Source: Clostridia bacterium
Lineage (GTDB): Bacteria > Bacillota > Clostridia > Christensenellales > CAG-138
DNA: 22,281 nt
Assembly (NCBI GenBank): GCA_016296415.1
Contig: JAEDJH010000020.1
Coordinates: 1 to 22,281 of the forward strand
Reading direction: 5' to 3'
Under the pieces are notes generated by a model. The model was not told where the DNA came from, did no database searches, and saw only the letters and a program-made list of their open reading frames with translations. The translations under genes and the position numbers were made by a program. Of this stretch, positions 14,329-22,268 are shown piece after piece (the first letter of the stretch is position 1; each line of letters opens with the position of its first letter).

Positions 14329-14423
14329 TAAAATTGCCGATTTTCCAGTCGGTCCCGTATCAGATCTGCGGCAGCATCGAAAGCGATAAAAAACTCGGAG
14401 CTGCCGAATACGCTGTGCATCAA

Positions 14424-14558
14424 TTATGCAGACAGCTTTTTTCTGCCCTTTAGCCTTCTGCGAGCAAGGACGTTCCTGCCGTTGGCGGTCTTCATGCGCT
14501 GACGGAAGCCGTGAACCTTTTTCCTCTGCCTTTTCTTGGGCTGATAAGTCTGGAACAT
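14424..14558 (-). CDS. rpmH: Large ribosomal subunit protein bL34
   Basis: A 44-residue, very basic ribosomal protein with the canonical bL34 sequence: MFQTYQPKKRQRKKVHGF at the start, RMKTANGRNVLARRRLKGR, and LSA at the end. The start at ATG 14558 gives the usual bL34 length; upstream in-frame residues are not part of the family. It is the first gene of the rpmH-rnpA-yidD-yidC-khpB block and is preceded by a strong promoter. In most Firmicutes it lies divergent to dnaA across oriC, but here the divergent neighbour is a DUF11 gene. Confidence 0.98.
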   Translation of the reverse strand: MFQTYQPKKRQRKKVHGFRQRMKTANGRNVLARRRLKGRKKLSA

Positions 14559-14692
14559 TATATTGTACCTCGTTTCCGAATAATTATGTTGAATGCTCCG
14601 CCGGCGGCGAAGCTCATACATTTTCCTTTGTACCCTGTCCGTTTTTATGAACGGATTTCCTTATCCGCAAAATACAGACATTTTACCAATCA

Positions 14693-14721
14693 ATTATAGC
14701 GGCAAATTTTCGTGCCGTCAA
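14693..14721 (-). promoter_or_regulatory. rpmH operon promoter
   Basis: On the minus strand TTGACG (14716-14721) and TATAAT (14693-14698) have the ideal 17-base spacing. This near-consensus promoter would drive rpmH and probably the downstream rnpA-yidD-yidC-khpB genes. A single one-mismatch DnaA-like 9-mer, TTATCCGCA, lies at 14661-14669 in the transcript leader. Confidence 0.85.
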
Positions 14722-14813
14722 TCCAAAAAGAATATATATTTGCGCTTTTTGAGGGCATAAGCCGCAAAAAAGGTTTTGGCACACTCGCAGGGGCTTTTGT
14801 CATAGCTTATAAG

Positions 14814-14934
14814 GGACGCCGAGCAAGTACGCTGAGCGTCCGCCCGATGACCGTTCATCGGGAAAGTAAAACCGATAACATGAAAATATGCTCCTCATTC
14901 GGAATAAGGGGCATACGCTCCGATAAGCGGAGCG
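14814..14934 (+). ncRNA. Four-hairpin structured leader of the DUF11 gene
   Basis: Four successive stems precede the ribosome site of the DUF11 gene. They are GGACGC/GCGTCC (14814-14819 with 14836-14841); CCCGATGA/TCATCGGG (14843-14850 with 14855-14862, CCGT loop); TATGCTCC/GGGGCATA (14887-14894 with 14908-14915, one G-T pair); and, abutting it, CGCTCCG/CGGAGCG (14916-14922 with 14928-14934). AAAGGA follows within five bases. No T-run follows any stem. The rest of the 389-bp gap (14559-14947) holds the rpmH promoter and its leader. I do not recognise the fold as a known riboswitch class; a cis-acting RNA element is inferred. Confidence 0.5.
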
Positions 14935-14947
14935 GGAAAGGATAAAC

Positions 14948-15814
14948 ATGGCAGTAACGATAACAAACCAGGCTTTGTTGCAATACACTTACGGCACAAC
15001 CACGGCGGTTGCCGCATCGAACATTGCGACGACGGTATTGAATGATACCCTTACCGGAGAGAAAACCGTCCTTGAGGCGGATTACAGGGCGGGGGAGAAC
15101 CTTACCTATATTATAACCCTCACAAACAGCGGAACATCGGCGCTCACGGATGTTACCGTGACGGATGATCTCGGAACATACGCCGTTTCGCCGACGCTCG
15201 ACGCAACGCCGCTGACCTACGGCGGTGCAGTGCTTCTGTATATAAACGGCGTTTTGGGAGCGACGATAACCCCCACGGTGGACGAGGATTCCGTAACTTT
15301 CGTCATTCCGTCCATTCCGGCGGGGGCGACCGCAATGCTGATATACGATGCAAACGTCAATGCGGCGGCTCCTCTGACGTCGGGTTCGGCGATAGTCAAC
15401 ACGGCTGCCGTCAGCGGTGCAGGTATAACCGATTCGCCCGAGCTTACCGCAAGGGTCGAGGCGGAGGATTATGCGGACGTGTCGGTGTTCAAGGAAATGA
15501 CGCCCAATCCCGTGACCGAGGGCTCGCTCCTCACCTATACCTTTACCATCGAAAACTACGGCAATACGGAAGCGACGGGGCTGGTGCTCACGGATGCGTT
15601 CGATCCGACGCCCACGGGTATAACCGTTACGGTTGACGGCACGGTCATACCGCCCTCCGACTATACTTATGTTGACGGCACTCTGACCCTGCCCGCTGCG
15701 GGTTCGGGCTATGAAATAACGGTGCCTGCGGCGACGTTCACCCGCAACGACGCCACCGGCGAGTTTACGGTAACGCCCGGGATAAGGGTAATTACCGTGA
15801 CCGGCACCATCTGA
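14948..15814 (+). CDS. DUF11 domain protein without a visible export signal
   Basis: A 288-residue protein made of two immunoglobulin-like DUF11-type domains, about residues 35-165 and 180-288. Each domain has the hallmark AGENLTYIITLTNSGTSALTDVTVTDDL or EGSLLTYTFTIENYGNTEATGLVLTDAF pattern. It is rich in Thr, Ala, Val and Gly, acidic, and contains no cysteine. DUF11 repeats usually occur in large secreted or wall-anchored surface proteins. This one begins MAVTITNQALLQYTYG with no hydrophobic signal peptide, membrane anchor or LPXTG. A spore-coat or other assembled shell role is conceivable but is speculation. ATG start with AAAGGA at 14937-14942. It stands alone between a structured leader and a terminator, where dnaA is usually found. 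Confidence 0.85.
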   Translation: MAVTITNQALLQYTYGTTTAVAASNIATTVLNDTLTGEKTVLEADYRAGENLTYIITLTNSGTSALTDVTVTDDLGTYAVSPTLDATPLTYGGAVLLYINGVLGATITPTVDEDSVTFVIPSIPAGATAMLIYDANVNAAAPLTSGSAIVNTAAVSGAGITDSPELTARVEAEDYADVSVFKEMTPNPVTEGSLLTYTFTIENYGNTEATGLVLTDAFDPTPTGITVTVDGTVIPPSDYTYVDGTLTLPAAGSGYEITVPAATFTRNDATGEFTVTPGIRVITVTGTI

Positions 15815-15827
15815 TCCGGACGGGGCT

Positions 15828-15860
15828 GGCGGGGAGGCATCTCCGCCGCCCTGCTTTTTT
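15828..15860 (+). terminator. Intrinsic terminator of the DUF11 gene
   Basis: GGCGGGGAG (15828-15836) pairs with CTCCGCCGCC (15841-15850) through a one-base bulge around a GCAT loop. It is followed by CTGC and six T residues (15855-15860). Confidence 0.8.
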
Positions 15861-15891
15861 GCACGGGCGGCTTCTGTTTTTTCGGATGATG

Positions 15892-15900
15892 TGCTATAAT
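15892..15900 (+). promoter_or_regulatory. Extended -10 promoter of the lipoprotein gene
   Basis: TGCTATAAT is a perfect extended -10 element. The -35 position 17 bases upstream reads TTCTGT, a weak match. Transcription would start about 25 bases before the ATG. The surrounding sequence GTGYTATAATCRGGAAAA is shared with the recF promoter. Confidence 0.65.
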
Positions 15901-15930
15901 CGGGAAAAAGCCCGTTTGGAGGAACATCCG

Positions 15931-16524
15931 ATGAAAAAAACCAAAACCCTGACCGCCGCTTTGCTTGCCGCCCTGCTTTTACTGCTGATGGGGCTTTCGG
16001 GCTGCTCGAATGCGCCGTACCGCACGTATAAGGACTACGGTATCGTTGAGCTGAGCTACGGTGAAAACGAGATAGAGGGCGTGTATGACCGCTGTGTGAA
16101 CATCAGGATCGACGACGAGGGCTTCTGGTATTACGACATACCTGCCTGCGAGGTGCTTGTGCATACGCTTGACGCAAACGGGGAAAGCAGATGGTTTGAC
16201 ATAAACGGAAACGAGGTTTCCGCCCCTGCCGAGGTCGTTTTTGCCGAGGCGCAGATAATCTCCGACCCGATGGGAAGCGATATAACCGTCACCGCCTCCG
16301 CGGACAGCGTGATCATCCGCCGCAACGGGGAGAAGGCGGCAAAGTTCAGCGGCTACAGCTCTTTGCAGGTCATAAGGGGCGTCATATACACCGCAACCTA
16401 CGAGGATGCAAGGGACCCTTCACCCGAACGGGGCTTCTTCCTTTTGAGGCTGCCCGAAGGCGGCTACGCACACGAGGCGGACTTTATGAACCGGCCCGTA
16501 TCGCCTTCGGAGGAGACCGAGTAA
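15931..16524 (+). CDS. Putative lipoprotein of unknown function
   Basis: A 197-residue predicted lipoprotein that I do not recognise. The N-terminus MKKTKTLTAALLAALLLLLMGLSGC is a classic lipoprotein signal: a lysine-rich n-region, a leucine/alanine core and lipobox LSGC with the acylated cysteine at residue 25. The mature part is acidic and apparently beta-rich, with aromatic-Gly patterns such as YGIVELSYGENEIEGVYDR and FWYYDIPACEVLVH. The C-terminus ends in PSEETE. ATG 15931 is chosen because GGAGGAA lies just upstream and the signal peptide begins there. It is monocistronic, with a promoter at 15892 and a strong terminator at 16547. It occupies part of the rpmH-recF interval where dnaN would usually be. 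Confidence 0.8.
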   Translation: MKKTKTLTAALLAALLLLLMGLSGCSNAPYRTYKDYGIVELSYGENEIEGVYDRCVNIRIDDEGFWYYDIPACEVLVHTLDANGESRWFDINGNEVSAPAEVVFAEAQIISDPMGSDITVTASADSVIIRRNGEKAAKFSGYSSLQVIRGVIYTATYEDARDPSPERGFFLLRLPEGGYAHEADFMNRPVSPSEETE

Positions 16525-16546
16525 GCTTTATTATCCGTAAAAAATT

Positions 16547-16579
16547 CCGCAGGGGGGGATTGCTCCTCTGCGGTTTTTT
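16547..16579 (+). terminator. Intrinsic terminator of the lipoprotein gene
   Basis: CCGCAGGGGGG (16547-16557) pairs with CTCCTCTGCGG (16563-16573) with two G-T pairs. It is followed by six T residues (16574-16579). It insulates recF from upstream transcription. Confidence 0.9.
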
Positions 16580-16611
16580 GCGTTTAATTCTTCTTTATTA
16601 TATTATAGTGC

Positions 16612-16640
16612 TTGCAAATGCGCCGCCGCTGTGTTATAAT
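16612..16640 (+). promoter_or_regulatory. Promoter of the recF-gyrB-gyrA operon
   Basis: TTGCAA (16612-16617) and TATAAT (16635-16640) are exactly 17 bases apart, with an extended -10 TG (TGTTATAAT). The start codon at 16662 is preceded by AGGGGGC. This would be the main promoter for recF and gyrase. Confidence 0.85.
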
Positions 16641-16661
16641 CAGGAAAATAATAGGGGGCAA

Positions 16662-17759
16662 ATGGCTTTGTATATAAGCAGGCTAAAACTGATAAATTTC
16701 AGAAGTTACGAAGCCCTTGACATAGAGCCTTCGAAGGGACTCAACATCATCGTGGGCGACAATGCCAACGGCAAGACGAACGTGCTCGAATCCATATTCC
16801 TGTGCACCTTTGCAAAGTCGCACCGCACCTCGCATGACGAGCATCTTATAAGACGGGGAACGGAGGGCGCCTATGTCGGCTTGACCGTAAACGGGGCGGG
16901 CGGCACGGTGAAGATCGAGATAAAGCACCGCATTGGCGAGGGCAAGCGGTTGTTTGCAAACGGTACGCCGCTGAAACGCTCCGGCGACCTTATGGGGCTT
17001 ATGAACTGCGTTATGTTTGCGCCCGAGACGCTTTCGGTGGTAAAGGGCACGCCGCAGGACAGGCGAAGATTCATGGATATGGCGCTGAGCCAGCTTTACC
17101 CCGCCTACTATCACCGCCTGCAGCAGTACAATACCGCACTCAAGCAGCGGAATGCCGCATTGAAGGATGAGGGCTGCGATACGGCAAACATCATCATGTG
17201 GGACGAGCAGCTTGCGTTTCTCGGGGCGGATATAATCAACCGCCGAACGGAGCTTCTTTCCGAGCTTTCGCACCACGCCGCAAAGCTGCACAATGGCATA
17301 TCGGGCGGCTTCGAGTTTCTGCAGCTCAGCTACAAACCGTCCTGCCTCACAAGCTATGCCGACAGGGATGAGCTTATGCGTGCTTATGACAGGACCCGTG
17401 CCGACGATATACGGCGGGGCTATACGAGCGTGGGGCCGCACCGTGACGATATAGAGGTGATGCTCGACGAAACGGACGTAAGGTACTTCGGCTCGCAGGG
17501 GCAGCAGCGCACGGCGGCGCTTGCGATGAAGCTGTCGGAGATACCGCTTGTGACGGAGATAAAAAACGACGCCCCGGTGCTTTTGCTCGACGACGTGTTT
17601 TCGGAGCTTGACGACGGCAGAAAAAGCAAGCTCATCCGGGCGATGGAGGGCAGGCAGTGCTTTTTAACCTGCACGTCGCTTGACGGACTTGAAACGCTCG
17701 ACATGAAGGACATGGCTATATTCGAGTGCTCCGGCGGCGAGCTTATACGGATTGAATAA
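16662..17759 (+). CDS. recF: DNA replication and repair protein RecF
   Basis: A 365-residue SMC-like ATPase that works with RecO and RecR to load RecA at gaps and stalled forks. Walker A is GDNANGKTN (32-40). The TPQDRRRFMDM segment follows the first lobe. The ABC-type signature FGSQGQQRT is at 276-284 and Walker B VLLLDDVFSELD at 306-317. The start at ATG 16662 (MALYISRLKLINFRSY) is set by AGGGGGC and matches the RecF N-terminus; upstream in-frame codons run into the promoter. It is the first gene of a recF-gyrB-gyrA operon. The S4-domain gene usually before recF and the small remB gene often after it are both absent. Confidence 0.97.
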   Translation: MALYISRLKLINFRSYEALDIEPSKGLNIIVGDNANGKTNVLESIFLCTFAKSHRTSHDEHLIRRGTEGAYVGLTVNGAGGTVKIEIKHRIGEGKRLFANGTPLKRSGDLMGLMNCVMFAPETLSVVKGTPQDRRRFMDMALSQLYPAYYHRLQQYNTALKQRNAALKDEGCDTANIIMWDEQLAFLGADIINRRTELLSELSHHAAKLHNGISGGFEFLQLSYKPSCLTSYADRDELMRAYDRTRADDIRRGYTSVGPHRDDIEVMLDETDVRYFGSQGQQRTAALAMKLSEIPLVTEIKNDAPVLLLDDVFSELDDGRKSKLIRAMEGRQCFLTCTSLDGLETLDMKDMAIFECSGGELIRIE

Positions 17760-17817
17760 GAAAAAACAGGAAATAGTTACCATATAGCAATACAGCGATG
17801 GCTTGAAAGGAAAAAAG

Positions 17818-19743
17818 ATGGAAAACCAAACGTACGACGCTTCCCAGATACAGGTGCTTGAGGGGCTTGAGGCCGTAAGAAAGCGCCCGGGTATGTATAT
17901 CGGCTCGACCGACCAGAGGGGACTTCATCACCTCATAACGGAGCTTGTTGACAACTGCATAGACGAGGCGATGGCGGGCTACTGCAAAAACATATCCGTC
18001 GTTATACACGCGGACAACACCGTGACCGTCGAGGACGACGGCAGGGGGATACCCGTGGATTACCACGAAAAGGCGGGCAAGTCCGCACTTGAGGTAGCCC
18101 TGACGATGCTCCACGCCGGAGGCAAATTCGGCGGCTCGGGCTACAAGGTGTCGGGCGGTCTGCACGGCGTGGGCGTAAGCGTTGTAAATGCGCTTTCGGA
18201 ATGGTTCGTCGCCGAGATAAGAAGGGGCGGACGCATATACAGGCAGACCTATAAGCGGGGCGTGCCGCAAAGCGAGGTGCTCGTCATCGGCGAGTGTCCC
18301 GAGGGCGTGACCGGCACGAAGGAGACCTATCTTGCCGATGCGGAGGTTTTCGACGCCGTCGAATACAATTACGAGCTTATCTCCAACCGAATGAGGGAGC
18401 TTGCGTTTTTGAACAGGGGCGTAGCCATAACCGTTACGGACGAGAGAGATGGTATGGAGCAGTCCAATACCTACTGCTACGAGGGCGGCATAATATCCTT
18501 CGTGGAGTTTTTGAACAAGAACAAAGAGGTTCTGCACGAAAAGCCCATGTATTTCGAGGGCATGAAGGAGGGTGACGGGCAGAACGCAAGCGTTGAGATT
18601 GCCATGCAGTACAATGACGGTTACAGCGAGAACATATTCACCTTTGCAAACAATATTTCCACCACCGAGGGCGGAAGCCATCTTGTGGGCTTCAAATCGG
18701 CGCTGACGAGGGCGATAAACGACTACGCAAGAAAATACGGCATACTCAAGCCCAACGACCAGAACCTCACGGGCGAGGACGTAAGGGAGGGGCTTACCGC
18801 AATAGTCAGCGTAAAGCTTACCGAGCCGCAGTTTGAGGGACAGACCAAGACAAAGCTCGGCAACGCCTACATAAGGACGCTCGTTGACTCCGCCGTGGGC
18901 GCTTCGCTTGCAAGCTATCTTGAGGAAACGCCGTCCGTTGCAAGGCTGATCGTCGATAAATGCCTCACCGCATCGAGGGCGAGGGACGCCGCAAGGAAGG
19001 CGAGGGAGCTTACAAGAAGAAAGACTGCGCTCGATTCCACCGCACTGCCCGGAAAGCTTGCCGACTGCCAGGAAAAGGACCCGAGCAAGTGCGAGATATT
19101 CATCGTCGAGGGCGACTCCGCAGGAGGAAGCGCAAAGATGGGCAGGGACAGACGCTATCAGGCGATACTGCCGCTGAGGGGCAAGATACTCAACGTTGAG
19201 CGCACGAGGCTCGACAAAATGCTTGCCAACCTTGAGATAAAGGCGATGATAACCGCCTTCGGCGCAGGCATAGACGGTGACTTTGACGAAAGCAAGCTCA
19301 GGTATCACAAGATAATCTGCATGACCGACGCCGACGTTGACGGAAGCCATATCCGCACGCTGCTTCTGACCTTCTTTTACCGGCACATGCGCCCCATGAT
19401 AGAAAAGGGCTACGTCTATATCGCACAGCCGCCGCTTTATAAAATAAGCCGGGGAAGCTTCGAACGGTACGTTTACAGCGACGAGGAGCTTGAAGCGGTG
19501 CTGAACGAGATAGGCAGGGAGCCGAAGCCCTCTATACAGCGCTACAAGGGTCTTGGCGAGATGAACGACGACCAGCTTTGGGAAACGACCATGAATCCCG
19601 AAACGAGGCTGATGCTTCGTGTGGAGCTTGAGGACGCAATGATGGCGGATGCGGTGTTCACCGTGCTTATGGGCGACAAGGTTGAGCCCCGCAAGGAATT
19701 TATCGAGCAAAATTCAAAGCTCGTCGCCAATCTGGACGTATAA
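17818..19743 (+). CDS. gyrB: DNA gyrase subunit B
   Basis: A 641-residue ATPase subunit of gyrase. The GHKL ATPase has E42 and N46 in TELVDNCIDEA, DDGRGIP near 73-79, and the lid region HAGGKFGGSGYKVSGGLHGVGVS. The TOPRIM domain has E431 in VEGDSAGGSAK and D504/D506 in MTDADVDGSH. The C-terminal QRYKGLGEMNDDQLWETTM contacts GyrA. There is no Gram-negative TOPRIM insertion. The start is ATG 17818, after GAAAGGA, rather than an in-frame TTG 15 bases upstream. It lies 58 bases after recF and 39 bases before gyrA, consistent with one operon. Gyrase operons are often supercoiling-sensitive, but no specific element is visible here. Confidence 0.98.
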   Translation: MENQTYDASQIQVLEGLEAVRKRPGMYIGSTDQRGLHHLITELVDNCIDEAMAGYCKNISVVIHADNTVTVEDDGRGIPVDYHEKAGKSALEVALTMLHAGGKFGGSGYKVSGGLHGVGVSVVNALSEWFVAEIRRGGRIYRQTYKRGVPQSEVLVIGECPEGVTGTKETYLADAEVFDAVEYNYELISNRMRELAFLNRGVAITVTDERDGMEQSNTYCYEGGIISFVEFLNKNKEVLHEKPMYFEGMKEGDGQNASVEIAMQYNDGYSENIFTFANNISTTEGGSHLVGFKSALTRAINDYARKYGILKPNDQNLTGEDVREGLTAIVSVKLTEPQFEGQTKTKLGNAYIRTLVDSAVGASLASYLEETPSVARLIVDKCLTASRARDAARKARELTRRKTALDSTALPGKLADCQEKDPSKCEIFIVEGDSAGGSAKMGRDRRYQAILPLRGKILNVERTRLDKMLANLEIKAMITAFGAGIDGDFDESKLRYHKIICMTDADVDGSHIRTLLLTFFYRHMRPMIEKGYVYIAQPPLYKISRGSFERYVYSDEELEAVLNEIGREPKPSIQRYKGLGEMNDDQLWETTMNPETRLMLRVELEDAMMADAVFTVLMGDKVEPRKEFIEQNSKLVANLDV

Positions 19744-19782
19744 GGCGGCCGACCGACACCGAACAAAGGGAACGAGGTAAAT

Positions 19783-22239
19783 ATGGAAGACACAATGAAC
19801 AGAATAATGCCCGTCAATATAGTGGACGAGATGAAGCGCTCGTTTATCGCCTATTCCATGGCGGTAATAATCGACCGTGCGCTGCCGGACGTAAGGGACG
19901 GCTTAAAGCCCGTACACCGGCGCATACTCTACTCCATGGACGAGCTGGGGCTCCAGCCGGAAAAGCCGTACAGGAAAAGCGCCCGTATCGTCGGTGACGT
20001 GCTCGGTAAATACCATCCGCACGGCGACAGCGCCGTTTACGGTGCGATGGTAAGGCTTGCACAGCCCTTCTCCACAAGGTATCCGCTCGTACAGGGGCAG
20101 GGAAACTTCGGCTCGGTGGACGGCGACGGTGCTGCGGCAATGCGTTATACCGAGGCAAAGATGTCAAAGCTCACCACGGAGCTGCTTCGGGATATAGACA
20201 AAAACACCGTTGACTTTTACCCGAACTTTGACGAAACGCTTATGCAGCCCACGGTGCTGCCCTGCCGCTTCCCGAACCTGCTTGTGAACGGAACGGGCGG
20301 CATAGCCGTAGGCATGGCGACGAACATCCCTCCGCATAACCTTGGGGAAACGATAGATGCGCTCTGTCTTTTGATAGACAATCCCGACGCAGATCTTGAC
20401 GAGCTGATGACCTGCATGAAGGGGCCCGACTTCCCCACCGGCGGAATTATAATGGGTCTTAGCGGAATAAGGAGCGCATACAGGACGGGACGGGGCAAGA
20501 TAGTCGTAAGGGCCCGTGCCGAGATAGAGCAGTATGCCAAGGATAAAAGCAGGATAGTCGTCACCGAGATACCGTATCAGGTGAACAAGGCAAGGCTCGT
20601 CGAGCGCATAGCCGAGCTTATCCACGACAAGAAGATAGAGGGCATATCCGACCTTCGTGACGAAACGGACAGAAGCGGAATGCGCATCGTCATCGAGCTC
20701 AAGCGTGACGTGAACGCAAACGTCATACTCAATCAGCTTTACAAGCATACCGCAATGCAGGATACCTTCGGCGTGATAATGCTTGCGCTCGTAAACGGCG
20801 AGCCGAAGATACTCAGCTTGAAGCAGATGCTGTGGCACTACCTTGACTTCCAAAAAGAGGTAGTCACGAGGCGCACAAGATACGACCTTGAGCGCACGAA
20901 GGAACGTATGCACCTGCTCGAGGGGCTTCTCAAGGCACTCGATCATATCGACGAGATAGTTGCCCTCATAAGGGCGTCCGCAACGCCGCCCGAGGCGAGA
21001 ACGGGGCTTATCGAACGCTTCGGCTTCTCCGAAAAGCAGGCGCAGGCGATACTTGAGATGCGTCTGCAAAGGCTGACGGGACTTGAAAGAAACAAGCTCC
21101 AGAACGAGTACGATGAGCTTGTAAAATACGTTGAATATCTCCAGTCCGTGCTCGATTCCGAGGCAAAGCTCCTCTCTATCGTAAAGGAGGAGGCACTCGA
21201 GATAAAGAGAAAGTACGGCGACGAAAGGCGCACGGAGATAACCCAGCTCGTTGACGAAATAGAGCTTGACGACATAATACAGGAGGAGGAGATGGCGGTA
21301 ACGCTGACCAACCTCGGCTACATAAAGCGCATCGCCTCCGACACATACAGATCCCAGCGCAGGGGCGGCAAGGGCATAACGGCGCAGGCCACCCGTGACG
21401 AGGACTTTGTAAAGGGCATATTCACCGCCAGCACACACGCAAACATAATGTTCTTTACCAATCTCGGCAGGGTGTTCCGCCTCAAGTGCTACAACATACC
21501 CGAGGCGGGACGCACCGCAAAGGGTATGGCGATAGTAAACCTTCTGCAGCTTGCAAGCGGCGAAAAGGTGACTGCGGTATTCCCCGTGCCGGATGAGCTT
21601 TCGGACGACAGAAACTATCTCGTGTTCGTCACGAAACAGGGCGTTATCAAAAAAACCCCGCTGTCCGACTTTGACAACATCAGAAAGGGCGGCCTCATCG
21701 CACTCGGACTGAAGGAGGACGACGAGCTTGTGAACGTCATGCTGTCCGACGGCGAGCAGGATATAATGCTTGCCACGCATGAGGGAATGTGCATACGCTT
21801 TGCCGAAGGCGACGTGAGGGCGATGGGCAGGACGGCAACGGGCGTAAGAGCCATATCGCTCGAGGAGGGTGACTACGTGACCGACGCCGCAACGGTGATA
21901 AAGGGCGGCTATGTGCTGTTCATATCCGAAAACGGAATAGGCAAGCGCACCCCCGAGGAGCAGTTCAGGCGGCAAAACAGGGGCGGCAAGGGACTGATAG
22001 GAATAAACATCACCGATAAGACCGGCAAGCTCTGCTCGATGCGCCTTGTAGAGGGCGACGAGGACCTGATGATAATGCGTGACGACGGAAACGTTATGCG
22101 AATGGGCGTTGAAACCATAAGCGTCATCAGCCGCTATGCACAGGGAATAAAGTTGATGCGGACAGACGGCGAGCAAAAGGTCTGCTCGGTCGCACTCACG
22201 GTCAAGGCCGAGGAGGAAGCGCCGGAGGAAGAGATTTAA
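19783..22239 (+). CDS. gyrA: DNA gyrase subunit A
   Basis: An 818-residue DNA breakage-reunion subunit of gyrase. The N-terminal winged-helix/tower region contains catalytic Y122 in AAMRYTEAKMS, with numbering identical to E. coli. The quinolone-determining segment reads HPHGDSAVYG with S83 and G87, so the usual acidic residue at 87 is glycine. A coiled-coil tail and C-gate precede the beta-pinwheel C-terminal domain, which carries the gyrase-specific GyrA box QRRGGKG at 525-531. That motif supports gyrase rather than topoisomerase IV ParC. The protein ends with a short acidic tail EEEAPEEEI. ATG start at 19783 with a GAGGT site. It is the last complete gene of the operon. Confidence 0.98.
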   Translation: MEDTMNRIMPVNIVDEMKRSFIAYSMAVIIDRALPDVRDGLKPVHRRILYSMDELGLQPEKPYRKSARIVGDVLGKYHPHGDSAVYGAMVRLAQPFSTRYPLVQGQGNFGSVDGDGAAAMRYTEAKMSKLTTELLRDIDKNTVDFYPNFDETLMQPTVLPCRFPNLLVNGTGGIAVGMATNIPPHNLGETIDALCLLIDNPDADLDELMTCMKGPDFPTGGIIMGLSGIRSAYRTGRGKIVVRARAEIEQYAKDKSRIVVTEIPYQVNKARLVERIAELIHDKKIEGISDLRDETDRSGMRIVIELKRDVNANVILNQLYKHTAMQDTFGVIMLALVNGEPKILSLKQMLWHYLDFQKEVVTRRTRYDLERTKERMHLLEGLLKALDHIDEIVALIRASATPPEARTGLIERFGFSEKQAQAILEMRLQRLTGLERNKLQNEYDELVKYVEYLQSVLDSEAKLLSIVKEEALEIKRKYGDERRTEITQLVDEIELDDIIQEEEMAVTLTNLGYIKRIASDTYRSQRRGGKGITAQATRDEDFVKGIFTASTHANIMFFTNLGRVFRLKCYNIPEAGRTAKGMAIVNLLQLASGEKVTAVFPVPDELSDDRNYLVFVTKQGVIKKTPLSDFDNIRKGGLIALGLKEDDELVNVMLSDGEQDIMLATHEGMCIRFAEGDVRAMGRTATGVRAISLEEGDYVTDAATVIKGGYVLFISENGIGKRTPEEQFRRQNRGGKGLIGINITDKTGKLCSMRLVEGDEDLMIMRDDGNVMRMGVETISVISRYAQGIKLMRTDGEQKVCSVALTVKAEEEAPEEEI

Positions 22240-22268
22240 CCGGACAATATAATTAAAACGGACAGGTT

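Noticed and set aside
14661..14669. DnaA box upstream of rpmH marking the classical oriC
   Set aside because: TTATCCGCA is a single copy with a mismatch at a normally invariant position. One such match by itself does not support an origin.
14761..14947. c-di-GMP (GEMM) or other known riboswitch before the DUF11 gene
   Set aside because: The conserved core sequences of the classes I know are not present. Only the hairpin array itself can be supported.
17743..19710. Very long open frame antisense to gyrB (and similar ones antisense to gyrA, queA and serS)
   Set aside because: These are frame shadows of GC-rich genes with clear family matches on the other strand. They lack family similarity and sensible ribosome sites.
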